Source of the DNA: CAVPWP01 sp050789285
GTDB taxonomy: Bacteria > Pseudomonadota > Alphaproteobacteria > Rhodobacterales > Rhodobacteraceae
Assembly (NCBI RefSeq): GCF_050789285.1
Contig: NZ_JBOUVX010000001.1
Coordinates: 62,001 to 126,000, forward strand
DNA: 64,000 bases
Reading direction: 5' to 3'
Part shown: positions 34,496 to 42,976 of the stretch, piece after piece
Numbering within the stretch: position 1 is the first letter of the stretch
Layout: every line of letters starts with the position of its first letter
The notes under the pieces: generated by a model
Told to the model about the DNA's origin: nothing
The model's database searches: none
Seen by the model: the letters and a program-made list of their open reading frames with translations, nothing else
Position numbers and translations under genes: made by a program

Positions 34496-35307
34496 TACCG
34501 CCGTTGGCCGCGGCGCAGGATCAACTGCGCGGCGATCAGAAGGACAAGCGAGGCGACCATCACCATGGTCCCGATCGCATTGATCTCGGGCGTCACGCCG
34601 CGCCGGATCGAGGAAAACACGTAGATCGGAAGCGTCGTTTCCGAGCCGGCCACGAAGAAGGCGATGATGAAATCGTCGAAGCTGAAGGTGAAGCTAAGCA
34701 GGAATCCCGCCAGGATCGCCGGGGCGATCAGCGGCAGCGTGACCTGTCGGAAGGTGCCGAAGGGCGTGGCGTAAAGGTCGGCCGACGCCTCGGTCAGGGC
34801 CTGTTCCAGGCTGCCCAGCCGCGCCCGCACGATGATGATGACCAGCGCCATGGTGAACATCGTGTGAGCCGCGACGAGCGAGCCCACACCCATCGACAGC
34901 CGGGGCGGCGTTGCTGCGTCGGGCCAGAGCGAGGCAAGCCAGGGGTTGAGCCAGTCGAACACCGTCACCAGCGCGATCAGCGTGGCGATGCCGATCACGA
35001 TCCCGGGGATCATCACGGCGATATAGATGACCGCGTCGAATAGGGTGCGCGCGGGCCCGCGGATGCCCTGCAGACCCACGGCAGCCAGCGTGCCCAGAAC
35101 ACTGGCCAGCATGGCCGACAGGAAAGCGACGGTCAGGCTGGTCTTCAGCGCCTCCATCACGAAGGGATTGGACAGCGCGCGACCATACCACTGGACCGAG
35201 AAGCCCGTGAACTCGCTGGCGTTGCGCCCCGCGCTGAAGCTGAACAGCGCGATGATCGCGATCGGGGCGTAGAGGAAAAGATAGACGCAGGCCGCGTAGA
35301 TCCGCAT
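34495..35307 (-). CDS. potC: Polyamine-type ABC transporter permease (PotC-like)
   Basis: 270 residues, six hydrophobic segments and the BPD permease loop EASADLYATPFGTFRQVTLP that contacts the ATPase. SFDDFIIAFFVAGSETTLPI and IYVFSSIRRGVTPEINA are classic PotC features. It starts seven bases after potB and overlaps the SDR gene. Confidence 0.9.
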   Translation of the reverse strand: MRIYAACVYLFLYAPIAIIALFSFSAGRNASEFTGFSVQWYGRALSNPFVMEALKTSLTVAFLSAMLASVLGTLAAVGLQGIRGPARTLFDAVIYIAVMIPGIVIGIATLIALVTVFDWLNPWLASLWPDAATPPRLSMGVGSLVAAHTMFTMALVIIIVRARLGSLEQALTEASADLYATPFGTFRQVTLPLIAPAILAGFLLSFTFSFDDFIIAFFVAGSETTLPIYVFSSIRRGVTPEINAIGTMVMVASLVLLIAAQLILRRGQRR

Positions 35308-35314
35308 GCGCCCC

Positions 35315-36166
35315 TCACATGATCGAGATGTCGTCGCGTCGCCCGCCCATGCGCCCGATCAGGCGCATGTAGACGGTCACCGTGACCAGCATGATGACGA
35401 TCAGCGTCACCGCAACGGCCGAGCCGAAGGCCCAGTTGCGCGACTGAAGGAAAAGATCGACCAGCGCGTTGCCGACGAAGAACACCTTGCCGCCGCCCAG
35501 AAGCGCGGGGATCAGGAACTCGCCCATCAGCAGGATGAAGACCAGCATGCAGCCGGTCGCCACGCCCGGAATCGACAGGGGCAGGGTGACCTGCCGGAAG
35601 GTCGCGAAAGGCCGCGCCCCAAGGTCGGACGAGGCTTCGAGCAGGCGCTTGTCCAGCCGCTCGAGGCTGACGTAGATCGGAAAGACCATCAGCGGCAGGT
35701 AGCCGTAGACGATGCCCACGAGCACCGCGAAGGGCGTGTTGATTAGCCGGACGTCGGCGATCCCGACGCTTTCCAGCAGCGCCGGAATCCCGCGCCCGCC
35801 CAGGATGAAGATCCAGGCGTAGCTGCGGATCAGGATGCTGGTCCAGAACGGCACGATGACCAGCACCAGAAGCAGCGTCTTCCAGCGCGGATCGGTGCGC
35901 ACCGCCAGCTGGTAGGCCAGCGGATAGGCGATGATCAGCGCCGCCAGCGTGCCGAGCGGCGCAAGGATCAGCGTGTTCTTGAAGGCGGTGAAACGGGCGG
36001 GAAGGTTCGCGTATTGCTCGAAGGTGAAGGCGGGGACATAGCCGCCCGCCGGCCCCCGCTCTCCGAAGCTGAAGACGAAGACGACGGCAAGGGGAAGGAC
36101 CAGCATCACCAGAAGCCAGGCGGCGGCGGGCGCCACCAGAAGCCAGTTCCGTTCGCGCTGGGTCAC
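35315..36166 (-). CDS. potB: Polyamine-type ABC transporter permease (PotB-like)
   Basis: 283 residues with six membrane segments and the coupling loop EASSDLGARPFATFRQVTLP. VPFWTSILIRSYAWIFILG and LMGEFLIPALLGG are typical of PotB. The start is GTG at 36166 with a GGAAGGACC ribosome site. It is 24 bases after the binding-protein gene. Confidence 0.9.
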   Translation of the reverse strand: MTQRERNWLLVAPAAAWLLVMLVLPLAVVFVFSFGERGPAGGYVPAFTFEQYANLPARFTAFKNTLILAPLGTLAALIIAYPLAYQLAVRTDPRWKTLLLVLVIVPFWTSILIRSYAWIFILGGRGIPALLESVGIADVRLINTPFAVLVGIVYGYLPLMVFPIYVSLERLDKRLLEASSDLGARPFATFRQVTLPLSIPGVATGCMLVFILLMGEFLIPALLGGGKVFFVGNALVDLFLQSRNWAFGSAVAVTLIVIMLVTVTVYMRLIGRMGGRRDDISIM

Positions 36167-36190
36167 GGTGCCGGTCCTTCCCCGTTCGTC

Positions 36191-37345
36191 TCAGGCCGAC
36201 TTGAACCGCGCCATCAGCTCGGCGCGGTTGGGATCGGTCAGCGTCACCGCCGCGCCGAATTCAAGCGCATCGAGCAGATCCTGTGCCGGATAGAGGATCG
36301 GATCCTCGAGGATCTCGGGCGGCAGAAGCGCGTTGGTCCGGCTGTCGGCCACGGGATAGCCGTGGGCGAGCACCTCGCGCGCGTTGACCTCGGGGTCGAG
36401 CAGGAAGTTGATCAGCGCGTAGGCCGCGTCGCGGTGCGGCGCGCCCTTCGGGATCGCGTAGAAGTCGCTCCAGAGCTCGCCGCCCTCGCGTCCCAGGATA
36501 TAGGCGATCTCGGGGATGTCGGTGTTAAGCTGTTTGCCGTCGCCGGTCCAGCAGATCGTCATCCAGGCGTCGCCGCTGCGCATCGAGGGCTGGTAGTCCG
36601 ACGAGATCGCGAAGAGGTGCGGCTTGACCTCGATCAGCAGTCGCTCGGCGTCGGCAAGCTCGGCCGGGTCGACCGAGTTGAATGAATAGCCGAAGTATTT
36701 CAGCGCGTTGCCGATGGTTGTCAGCTGGTAGTCATGCACCATCGTCCGGCCCGAGAAATCCTCCTTCGTGCGGTCAAAGAAGTCCTTCCAGGTGGTCAGG
36801 GGGGTGCCGCCGTCATGGGCGGTGTTCACCGCGAAGCCCGTGGTGCCCCAGTTCTTCGGCACGGCATAGAGAACGCCGTCGACGCTGCCCGCATCCGAGA
36901 AGCGCGCCTCGAAGGCCGCCGCGTCGTAGTTCGGCAGTTTCGAGACGTCGAGCGGTTCGATCAGGTCTTCGGCGACATAGGTCGTGATGGTGTAGTTCGT
37001 GGGCACGAACACGTCCCAGCCGCTGCCGCCGGCCTGAAGCTTGGCCAGCATCTCTTCGTTCGAGCCGAAGACATTGACCTGCACGAAGGCGCCAAGCTGT
37101 TCGGTGAACATGTCGAAGTTCGCCGGGTCGTGGTAGTTGGGCCAGGTCGCCAGCACCACACGGTCGCCGATGTCCTGGGCGAAGGCGGGACGGGGGCGCA
37201 GGCCCGGCATCGCGGCGCCAAGAACCGCGGTTGCCGTGCCAAGGCCGGTCACGCCAAGGAAGTGCCGGCGCGTCACCGACCCTTTCTGGTAGCGGCGGAG
37301 TTCTTCCATGAACTTCCGCTTCGAGATGTGGCCGTCGTCTTTCAT
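36191..37345 (-). CDS. potD: Polyamine-type ABC transporter substrate-binding protein (PotD-like)
   Basis: 384 residues. The N-terminus carries a twin-arginine export signal TRRHFLGVTGLG and a hydrophobic stretch ending PAFAQ near residue 57. The mature part has the PotD pattern WPNYHDPANFDMFTE, LQAGGSGWDVFVPTNYTIT and AVPKNWGTTGFAVN, later MTICWTGDGKQLN. It captures spermidine, putrescine or a similar amine. Tat export rather than Sec is unusual for E. coli PotD but common in this order. Confidence 0.88.
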   Translation of the reverse strand: MKDDGHISKRKFMEELRRYQKGSVTRRHFLGVTGLGTATAVLGAAMPGLRPRPAFAQDIGDRVVLATWPNYHDPANFDMFTEQLGAFVQVNVFGSNEEMLAKLQAGGSGWDVFVPTNYTITTYVAEDLIEPLDVSKLPNYDAAAFEARFSDAGSVDGVLYAVPKNWGTTGFAVNTAHDGGTPLTTWKDFFDRTKEDFSGRTMVHDYQLTTIGNALKYFGYSFNSVDPAELADAERLLIEVKPHLFAISSDYQPSMRSGDAWMTICWTGDGKQLNTDIPEIAYILGREGGELWSDFYAIPKGAPHRDAAYALINFLLDPEVNAREVLAHGYPVADSRTNALLPPEILEDPILYPAQDLLDALEFGAAVTLTDPNRAELMARFKSA

Positions 37346-37377
37346 TGGGTCATCTCCCTGTTGCTTGGGTCTTCCGG

Positions 37378-38523
37378 TCAGTCCTGTTTCAGGATCAGCG
37401 CCGCGTCGCCGGTCCAGCCGATGAAGGCGCGATCGCCCACCGCAAAGGCCTGCGCGCCGATTTCCGCCTGGCGCGGGGCCAGGACGATCACGTTTCCTAG
37501 GGTGTCGTGCCGCACCAAGTATTCGGTGTGCTCGCCCAGAAAGATCCGGTTCTGCACCGTGACCGCAAGCCGGCCGTCGCCGCCGTCGCGCGACAGGCGG
37601 ATCTGCTCGGGCCGCAGGCTGGCGCTGGCGCCCGCGCCTTCGGACAGGCCCGCGGCCAGGCGCCCCTCGATCGTCAGTCCGCCCTCAAGCGTGATCGTGG
37701 CCCGGTTGCCCCGAACCGCGGCGATGCGCCCGTCGAAGAAGTTCGACGTTCCGACGAAATCCGCGACATAGCGGGATGCCGGTTGGTCGTAGAGGTCCTG
37801 CGGGCTTCCCACCTGCACGATCCGGCCCGCGCGCATCACGCAGATCCGGTCGCTCAGCGACAGCGCCTCTTCCTGGTCGTGGGTGACCAGGACGAAGGTG
37901 ATGCCAAGCTGGCGCTGCAGGTCCTGAAGCTCGATCTGCATCTCCTTGCGCAGCTTGCGGTCAAGCGCGGCCAGCGGTTCGTCCAGAAGCAGAAGCTTGG
38001 GTTCGTTCACGATGGCGCGCGCCAGCGCGACGCGTTGCTGCTGGCCGCCCGACATCTCCCAGATGCGGCGTTTCTCGTAGCCCGACAGCCGCACGATCTC
38101 GAGGGTGCGGGCGACCTTCGCGGCGACCTCGCGCGCGGCGGGGCGCGGGTGACGCTGGCGCAGGCCGTAGCCGATGTTGTCGGCCACGTTCAGGTGCGGG
38201 AAAAGCGCGTAGCTCTGGAAGACCATGTTGACCGGGCGGCGATAGGGTTCGAGGCGGTTCACGACCTCACCGTCGATCAGCACTTCGCCCGCGGTCGGCG
38301 TCTCGAAGCCGGCAAGCATCCGCAGCGCGGTGGTCTTGCCGCAGCCGGACGGGCCGAGGAACGACAGGAATTCGCCTTCGGCGATGCGCAGGTTGAGGTC
38401 CCGGGCGGCCAGCACCTCGCCAAAGGATTTCGACACGCCGCGCAGTTCGGCGACGATGCGCCGGCCTTCGGGGGCGTCGGTCGCCGGATAGTCCCCGACA
38501 AGGCTGTCTGGCGGCATCTGCAT
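37378..38523 (-). CDS. potA: Polyamine-type ABC transporter ATPase (PotA-like)
   Basis: 381 residues. Walker A GPSGCGKTT, signature MSGGQQQRVALARA, Walker B LLLLDEPLAALD and H-loop VTHDQEE. A C-terminal TOBE domain (about 290-375; SLRPEQIRLS, FLGEHTEYLV) is typical of PotA. First gene of the operon. The upstream AT-rich region to 38651 is shared with the divergent LuxR-type gene. Confidence 0.92.
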   Translation of the reverse strand: MQMPPDSLVGDYPATDAPEGRRIVAELRGVSKSFGEVLAARDLNLRIAEGEFLSFLGPSGCGKTTALRMLAGFETPTAGEVLIDGEVVNRLEPYRRPVNMVFQSYALFPHLNVADNIGYGLRQRHPRPAAREVAAKVARTLEIVRLSGYEKRRIWEMSGGQQQRVALARAIVNEPKLLLLDEPLAALDRKLRKEMQIELQDLQRQLGITFVLVTHDQEEALSLSDRICVMRAGRIVQVGSPQDLYDQPASRYVADFVGTSNFFDGRIAAVRGNRATITLEGGLTIEGRLAAGLSEGAGASASLRPEQIRLSRDGGDGRLAVTVQNRIFLGEHTEYLVRHDTLGNVIVLAPRQAEIGAQAFAVGDRAFIGWTGDAALILKQD

Positions 38524-38651
38524 CGATCAGACTCATATTGCGCGACAGGGCTATTTCAGGAAGAGTTGCCCTGACTTGTAAATATGCCTTTTTAAGTATC
38601 CGTTTGCGCATAGCCGCAGCCGGAGGCAAGGCGGCTAGGGAGGCCGAGGGG

Positions 38652-39440
38652 ATGAGCTGGTATGACGCCGCAGGGGCGATCGTCGAGGCAATCGGCACCC
38701 CCGCCTTCCCGCAGGCGCTGGCGCGTGGGCTGCGGGACATCGCGCCTTACGACTTCACGGTCGTCTTCGGATATGTCGGTTCGGCGCGCCCGCTCGATCT
38801 TTACGATGACTTCCCCGAAGATCGCCGCCGCCTGCATGTCGAGCAGTATCAGGAAGGTCCCTACCTGCTTGATCCCTTCTTTCTTGCCAGCCTGGGGCGC
38901 CTGACGCCCGGCCTTTGGCGGTTGTCGGAAATCGCGCCCGACCGCTTCTATCAGGGCGAGTATTACCGCAACTACTACGCCCAGACCGGGCTGGCCGAAG
39001 AGGTGGGGTTCCTGATCGCGGTGAACGGCCGGCTACGGATCGTGCTGTCGCTCATGCGCAAGGAAAAGCGCTTTTCGAATGCCGAGATCCGGGCGCTGAA
39101 GGCGGTCTGGCCGGTGATCGACGCCGCCTGCCGCAAGCACTGGCAGGAGGTCGCCCTGCACGAAACGGCGGCCGAACCCGCGATCGAGGAGCGTGTCGAA
39201 CAGGCCTTTCGCAGCATCGGCGAGGGGATTTTGACCCCGCGCGAACGGCAGGTCGTCGAACTGACCCTGCGTGGCCATTCCGCCGAGGCGATCGGCGGCA
39301 TGCTCGGGATTTCCCCCGGAACGGTGCGCATCCACCGCCGCAACATCTATTCGAAGCTTCGGATTGGCTCGCAGGGCGAGCTTTTCTCGGCGTTCCTTGC
39401 CGCCATGGTCGGCACGCAGGACGGCGGCGCTGCGGCCTGA
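38652..39440 (+). CDS. LuxR-family transcriptional regulator
   Basis: 262 residues from the ATG at 38652, which follows a GAGGGG ribosome site. The C-terminal GerE helix-turn-helix (about 194-255) has LTPRERQVVELTLRGHSAEA and GTVRIHRRNIYSKLRI. The N-terminal 190 residues are aromatic-rich (GEYYRNYYAQTGLAEEVGF) and resemble a ligand-sensing domain but are not a clear acyl-homoserine-lactone pocket. It is divergent from potA by 128 bases, so it probably controls the polyamine operon. No luxI-type gene is in the window. Confidence 0.85.
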   Translation: MSWYDAAGAIVEAIGTPAFPQALARGLRDIAPYDFTVVFGYVGSARPLDLYDDFPEDRRRLHVEQYQEGPYLLDPFFLASLGRLTPGLWRLSEIAPDRFYQGEYYRNYYAQTGLAEEVGFLIAVNGRLRIVLSLMRKEKRFSNAEIRALKAVWPVIDAACRKHWQEVALHETAAEPAIEERVEQAFRSIGEGILTPRERQVVELTLRGHSAEAIGGMLGISPGTVRIHRRNIYSKLRIGSQGELFSAFLAAMVGTQDGGAAA

Positions 39441-39473
39441 GGGATCGGCCACTGGCCCGGCCGCGGCTCGTGG

Positions 39474-40985
39474 CTAGGCCGCGGCGGCAGGTATCCGGAA
39501 GCTGATCGCCTCGGCGACATGCGCGCGGCCTACGCGGTCGGCGCCGTCGAGGTCGGCGATGGTGCGGGCCACGCGCATGACGCGATGATAGCCGCGTGCC
39601 GACAGGCCAAAGCGCTCGGCGGCGCGGGCAAGGAAGGCGCGGCCCTCGTCATCGGGGGCGGCCACCTGTTCCAGCAGCGCCCCCTCGGCATCGGCGTTGA
39701 CGCGGGCATCGCCGGTGCCGTCGAAGCGCCGGGCCTGTCTGTCGCGCGCGGCGGCGACGCGGGCGGCGACGGCGGCGCTGGTCTCGCCATCGGCGGGAAT
39801 GTCGAGATCGCGGTAGGACACGGGCGGCACGTCGACCCGCAGGTCGAAACGGTCCATCAGCGGGCCCGAGATCCGGCCCATGTAATCTTCGCCGCACAGG
39901 GGCGCCCGTCCGCAGGCGCGGCCCGGATCGGTCAGGTGGCCGCATTTGCAGGGGTTGGCGGCGGCGACCAGCATGAAGCGACAGGGATAGCGCACGTGGG
40001 CGTTGGCGCGGGCCACGACGACGTCGCCTGTCTCGATCGGCTGGCGCAGCGTCTCCAGCACGCCCCGTGGGTATTCGGGGAACTCGTCCAGAAACAGGAC
40101 GCCGTTGTGCGCCAGGCTGATCTCGCCCGGTTTTGCGCCCTTCCCGCCGCCCACGATCGCGGCCATCGACGCGGTGTGATGCGGCTGGCGGAAGGGGCGG
40201 CTGCGCGAGATGCCGCCTTCGTCGAGAAGTCCGCAAAGCGAGTGGATCATCGAGGTTTCCAGCGCCTCGGCCGCGCTCAGCGGCGGCAGGATGCCGGGCA
40301 GGCGTGCGGCCAGCATCGACTTGCCCGACCCCGGCGTGCCGACAAGCAGCAGGTGATGCCGCCCGGCCGCCGCGATCTCGAGCGCGCGCTTGGCGCGTTC
40401 CTGCCCCTTCACGTCACGCAGGTCGCGGACCAGGGGATCGACGCGCACTTCGCCCGGCGTGGCCGGCGCCAGTGGTGCGCGGCCGGTCAGATGGGCCACC
40501 ATCTCGGCCAGGGACGGCGCGCCCACGACCTTGGTCGCGTCGACCCAGGCGGCCTCGGCGCCGCAGCCCTTGGGGCACAGCAGCGTCCGGCCGCTTTCCG
40601 CCGCCGCGACCGCCGCCGGAAGCGCCCCCGCGACCTGCACGAGCGAGCCGTCAAGCGACAGCTCGCCCAGCGCCACAGCGCCTTCGACGTCGTCCGCCGG
40701 CACGACGTCGATCGCCGCCAGAAGCGCCAGCGCGATCGGCAGGTCGAAGTGCGACCCTTCCTTCGGCAGATCGGCCGGTGACAGGTTGATCGTGATGCGC
40801 CGCGCGGGCAGGGCGATCGCCATCGCGGTCAGCGCTGCGCGCACGCGCTCGCGTGCTTCGGAGACCGCCTTGTCGGGGAGCCCTACGATCGAGAAGGCCG
40901 GCACGCCGGGCGCCACGGCGCACTGGACCTCGACAAGACGCGCCTCGATCCCCTCGAATGCCACGGTATAGGCGCGCGCGACCAT
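39474..40985 (-). CDS. comM: YifB/ComM-family Mg-chelatase-like AAA+ ATPase
   Basis: 503 residues. An N-terminal Lon-like fold (VPAFSIVGLPDKAVSEARER, INLSPADLPKEGSHFDLP), Walker A GTPGSGKS at 216-223, Walker B VLFLDEFPEY and a Cys-rich finger NPCKCGH with later Cys residues. ComM is a branch-migration helicase used in natural transformation. In Rhodobacter, ComM also supports recombination of gene-transfer-agent DNA. Its start faces rpoHII across 222 bases that contain a CtrA-like box. Confidence 0.92.
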   Translation of the reverse strand: MVARAYTVAFEGIEARLVEVQCAVAPGVPAFSIVGLPDKAVSEARERVRAALTAMAIALPARRITINLSPADLPKEGSHFDLPIALALLAAIDVVPADDVEGAVALGELSLDGSLVQVAGALPAAVAAAESGRTLLCPKGCGAEAAWVDATKVVGAPSLAEMVAHLTGRAPLAPATPGEVRVDPLVRDLRDVKGQERAKRALEIAAAGRHHLLLVGTPGSGKSMLAARLPGILPPLSAAEALETSMIHSLCGLLDEGGISRSRPFRQPHHTASMAAIVGGGKGAKPGEISLAHNGVLFLDEFPEYPRGVLETLRQPIETGDVVVARANAHVRYPCRFMLVAAANPCKCGHLTDPGRACGRAPLCGEDYMGRISGPLMDRFDLRVDVPPVSYRDLDIPADGETSAAVAARVAAARDRQARRFDGTGDARVNADAEGALLEQVAAPDDEGRAFLARAAERFGLSARGYHRVMRVARTIADLDGADRVGRAHVAEAISFRIPAAAA

Positions 40986-41042
40986 GCGAGATCCCGGAAA
41001 CGTTGCTGAAAACCATGCAGGACCGGGCTACGGCAGCGCTGG

Positions 41043-41057
41043 TTTAGGAATGGTTAA
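41043..41057. promoter_or_regulatory. CtrA-like box upstream of comM
   Basis: TTTA-GGAATGG-TTAA matches the full CtrA site TTAA-N7-TTAA at seven of eight positions with the exact spacing. It is 58-72 bases before the comM start codon. In Rhodobacterales CtrA controls competence and gene-transfer-agent uptake genes including comM, which makes the match more than chance. Binding is inferred. Confidence 0.5.
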
Positions 41058-41116
41058 CGAAGCGTGGAGAAGCTGCGGTGGCGGACGCAAGAGTAACGAT
41101 TTTGTCATCTTTCCTG

Positions 41117-41146
41117 TGATCCGGCCGGGCGGTGACCACGTAACAA
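41117..41146 (+). promoter_or_regulatory. Sigma-E (RpoE/ChrR) type promoter of rpoHII
   Basis: TGATCC at 41117-41122, an 18-base spacer, then TAACAA at 41141-41146. This is close to the Rhodobacter sphaeroides sigma-E consensus TGATCC-N18-TAAGA. It is 61 bases before the rpoHII ATG. In R. sphaeroides rpoHII is a known sigma-E target in the singlet-oxygen response, so position and sequence agree. Confidence 0.7.
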
Positions 41147-41207
41147 TCTGCGTCACACAAGATGAAGACCGCAAGATTTGGTCACCAAGAAACCGGGGAG
41201 TTTTTGA

Positions 41208-42086
41208 ATGGCACTCGACGGGTTTTCGGATCAGACGCTGTCGCGGCGCGCGATGCAGGCAGAACTGCTCGACGCCGAGACCGAACTCAGACTTGCCTAC
41301 GCCTGGCGCGATCATCGCGACGAGGAAGCGCTGCACCGGCTGGTCACCGCCTACATGCGGCTTGCAATCTCGATGGCCTCGAAGTTTCGCCGCTATGGCG
41401 CGCCGATGAACGACCTCATCCAGGAGGCGGGGCTTGGCCTGATGAAGGCCGCCGACAAGTTCGACCCCGACCGCGGCGTGCGCTTTTCGACCTATGCCGT
41501 CTGGTGGATCAAGGCCTCGATTCAGGACTACGTGATGCGCAACTGGTCGATGGTGCGGACCGGCTCGACGTCGTCGCAGAAGTCGCTGTTCTTTAACATG
41601 CGGCGCGTGCAGGCCCGGCTCGAGCGCGAAGCCGTGGCCGCCGGCGAGACGCTGGACCGCCACCAACTGCGCCAGATGATCGCGACCGAGGTGGGTGTGC
41701 CGCTTCACGACGTCGAGATGATGGAGGGTCGGCTCGCCGGGTCGGACTTCTCGCTCAACGCCACGCAGTCGACCGACGACGAGGGGCGCGAGTGGATCGA
41801 CACGCTTGAGGACGAGAACGCCCAGCAATCTGCCGCGGTCGAGCATCGCAAGGACATCGACACGCTGCGCGGCTGGCTTGTCACGGCGATGTCCGGCCTG
41901 AATGAGCGTGAACGCTTCATCGTGCGCGAACGCAAGCTGCGCGACGACCCGCGCACGCTGGAAAGCCTGGGCGATGAGCTTGGGCTGTCGAAAGAGCGGG
42001 TGCGCCAGCTTGAGGCCGCCGCGTTCGGCAAGATGCGCAAGAGCCTTGAATCGCAGTCCAGCGAGGTTCACCAGTTCTTCGCATGA
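41208..42086 (+). CDS. rpoH2: RNA polymerase sigma factor RpoH, RpoHII type
   Basis: 292 residues. Region 2 is complete (AYMRLAISMASKFRRYG, DLIQEAGLGLMKAADKFDPD, RFSTYAVWWIKASIQDYV), followed by the RpoH box QKSLFFNMRR and a region 4 helix-turn-helix (LGDELGLSKERVRQLEAAAF). The RLAYAWRDHRDEEALHRL segment is typical of RpoHII. RpoHII directs genes for photooxidative and oxidative stress repair. The ATG has GGGGAG upstream. It overlaps the next gene by four bases. Confidence 0.93.
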   Translation: MALDGFSDQTLSRRAMQAELLDAETELRLAYAWRDHRDEEALHRLVTAYMRLAISMASKFRRYGAPMNDLIQEAGLGLMKAADKFDPDRGVRFSTYAVWWIKASIQDYVMRNWSMVRTGSTSSQKSLFFNMRRVQARLEREAVAAGETLDRHQLRQMIATEVGVPLHDVEMMEGRLAGSDFSLNATQSTDDEGREWIDTLEDENAQQSAAVEHRKDIDTLRGWLVTAMSGLNERERFIVRERKLRDDPRTLESLGDELGLSKERVRQLEAAAFGKMRKSLESQSSEVHQFFA

Positions 42087-42910
42087 TCCGCGCCGCCCTC
42101 GGCCCGACCGCAGGTGCCGTCCTTTGGGCGGCACTTTCGGCGTCGGGGTCCGAGGCGGTCGAGATCGACGCGACCGGGCTTTACGACCTGCCCCCCGCCG
42201 ACATCGTTGTGCTGGGCGAGGTGCACGACAACCCCGTCCACCATGCCCATCAGGCGATCGCGGTCGAAGCCATCGCACCCCGCGCCATCGTATTCGAGAT
42301 GCTGAGCCCTGATCAGGCCGGGCGCATCACGCCGGCGCTTCTGGCCTCGGAACCGGCGCTTGGCGCGGTGCTGGGCTGGGACGCAGCGGGTTGGCCCGAT
42401 TTCGGCATGTATTACCCGGTGTTCCTGGCCGCGCGCGGGGCCGCGTTCCGGGGCGGAACCGAAACCGTCGCGGCGGCGCGTCAAGCGGTGCGCGACGGGG
42501 CGGCGGCCGTCTTCGGAGAGGGGGCGGAGGCCTTCGCCCTGGACCGTCCGCTGCCCGAGGTCGAGCGCGCCCTCCGCATCGAGGAGCAGCGGGTCGCCCA
42601 TTGCGACGCGCTGCCCGACGATCTTCTGCCCGGCATGGTCGAGGCGCAGCGCCTGCGCGATGCCTGGTTGGCGCGCGCGACGCTCGCCGCCCACGCCGAG
42701 ACCGGCGGACCGGTTGTGGTGATCACCGGAAACGGCCATGCCCGGACCGACTGGGGGGTACCGGCGCTGCTGGCTGCGGCGGCACCCGGCCTTTCGGTCC
42801 TGTCGGTCGGGCAGTACGAAGAGGCCGCCGACGCCGCGCCGCCTTTCGACCTCTGGCTTGTGACCGAGGCCGCCGCGCGCGCGGACCCCTGCAAGGACCT
42901 GCGCCCCTAG
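42083..42910 (+). CDS. ChaN-family (Tiki superfamily) putative haem-binding protein
   Basis: 275 residues with an N-terminal hydrophobic stretch but no lipobox. The ChaN/DUF399 signature VVLGEVHDNPVHHAHQ is at about 42-57, with FEMLSPDQAGRI and a later ITGNGHARTDWGVP. Campylobacter ChaN is a haem-binding outer-membrane lipoprotein, and relatives are metallo-hydrolase-like; the role here is unproven. The ATG overlaps the rpoHII stop, so it is co-expressed with this stress sigma factor. Confidence 0.8.
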   Translation: MIRAALGPTAGAVLWAALSASGSEAVEIDATGLYDLPPADIVVLGEVHDNPVHHAHQAIAVEAIAPRAIVFEMLSPDQAGRITPALLASEPALGAVLGWDAAGWPDFGMYYPVFLAARGAAFRGGTETVAAARQAVRDGAAAVFGEGAEAFALDRPLPEVERALRIEEQRVAHCDALPDDLLPGMVEAQRLRDAWLARATLAAHAETGGPVVVITGNGHARTDWGVPALLAAAAPGLSVLSVGQYEEAADAAPPFDLWLVTEAAARADPCKDLRP

Positions 42911-42976
42911 CGCCGCGCTTGCGGTTGCGGCCCATGGCCCGTAGGACTTGGGGCGCGACAGGCGCGAGGGGTGCCC

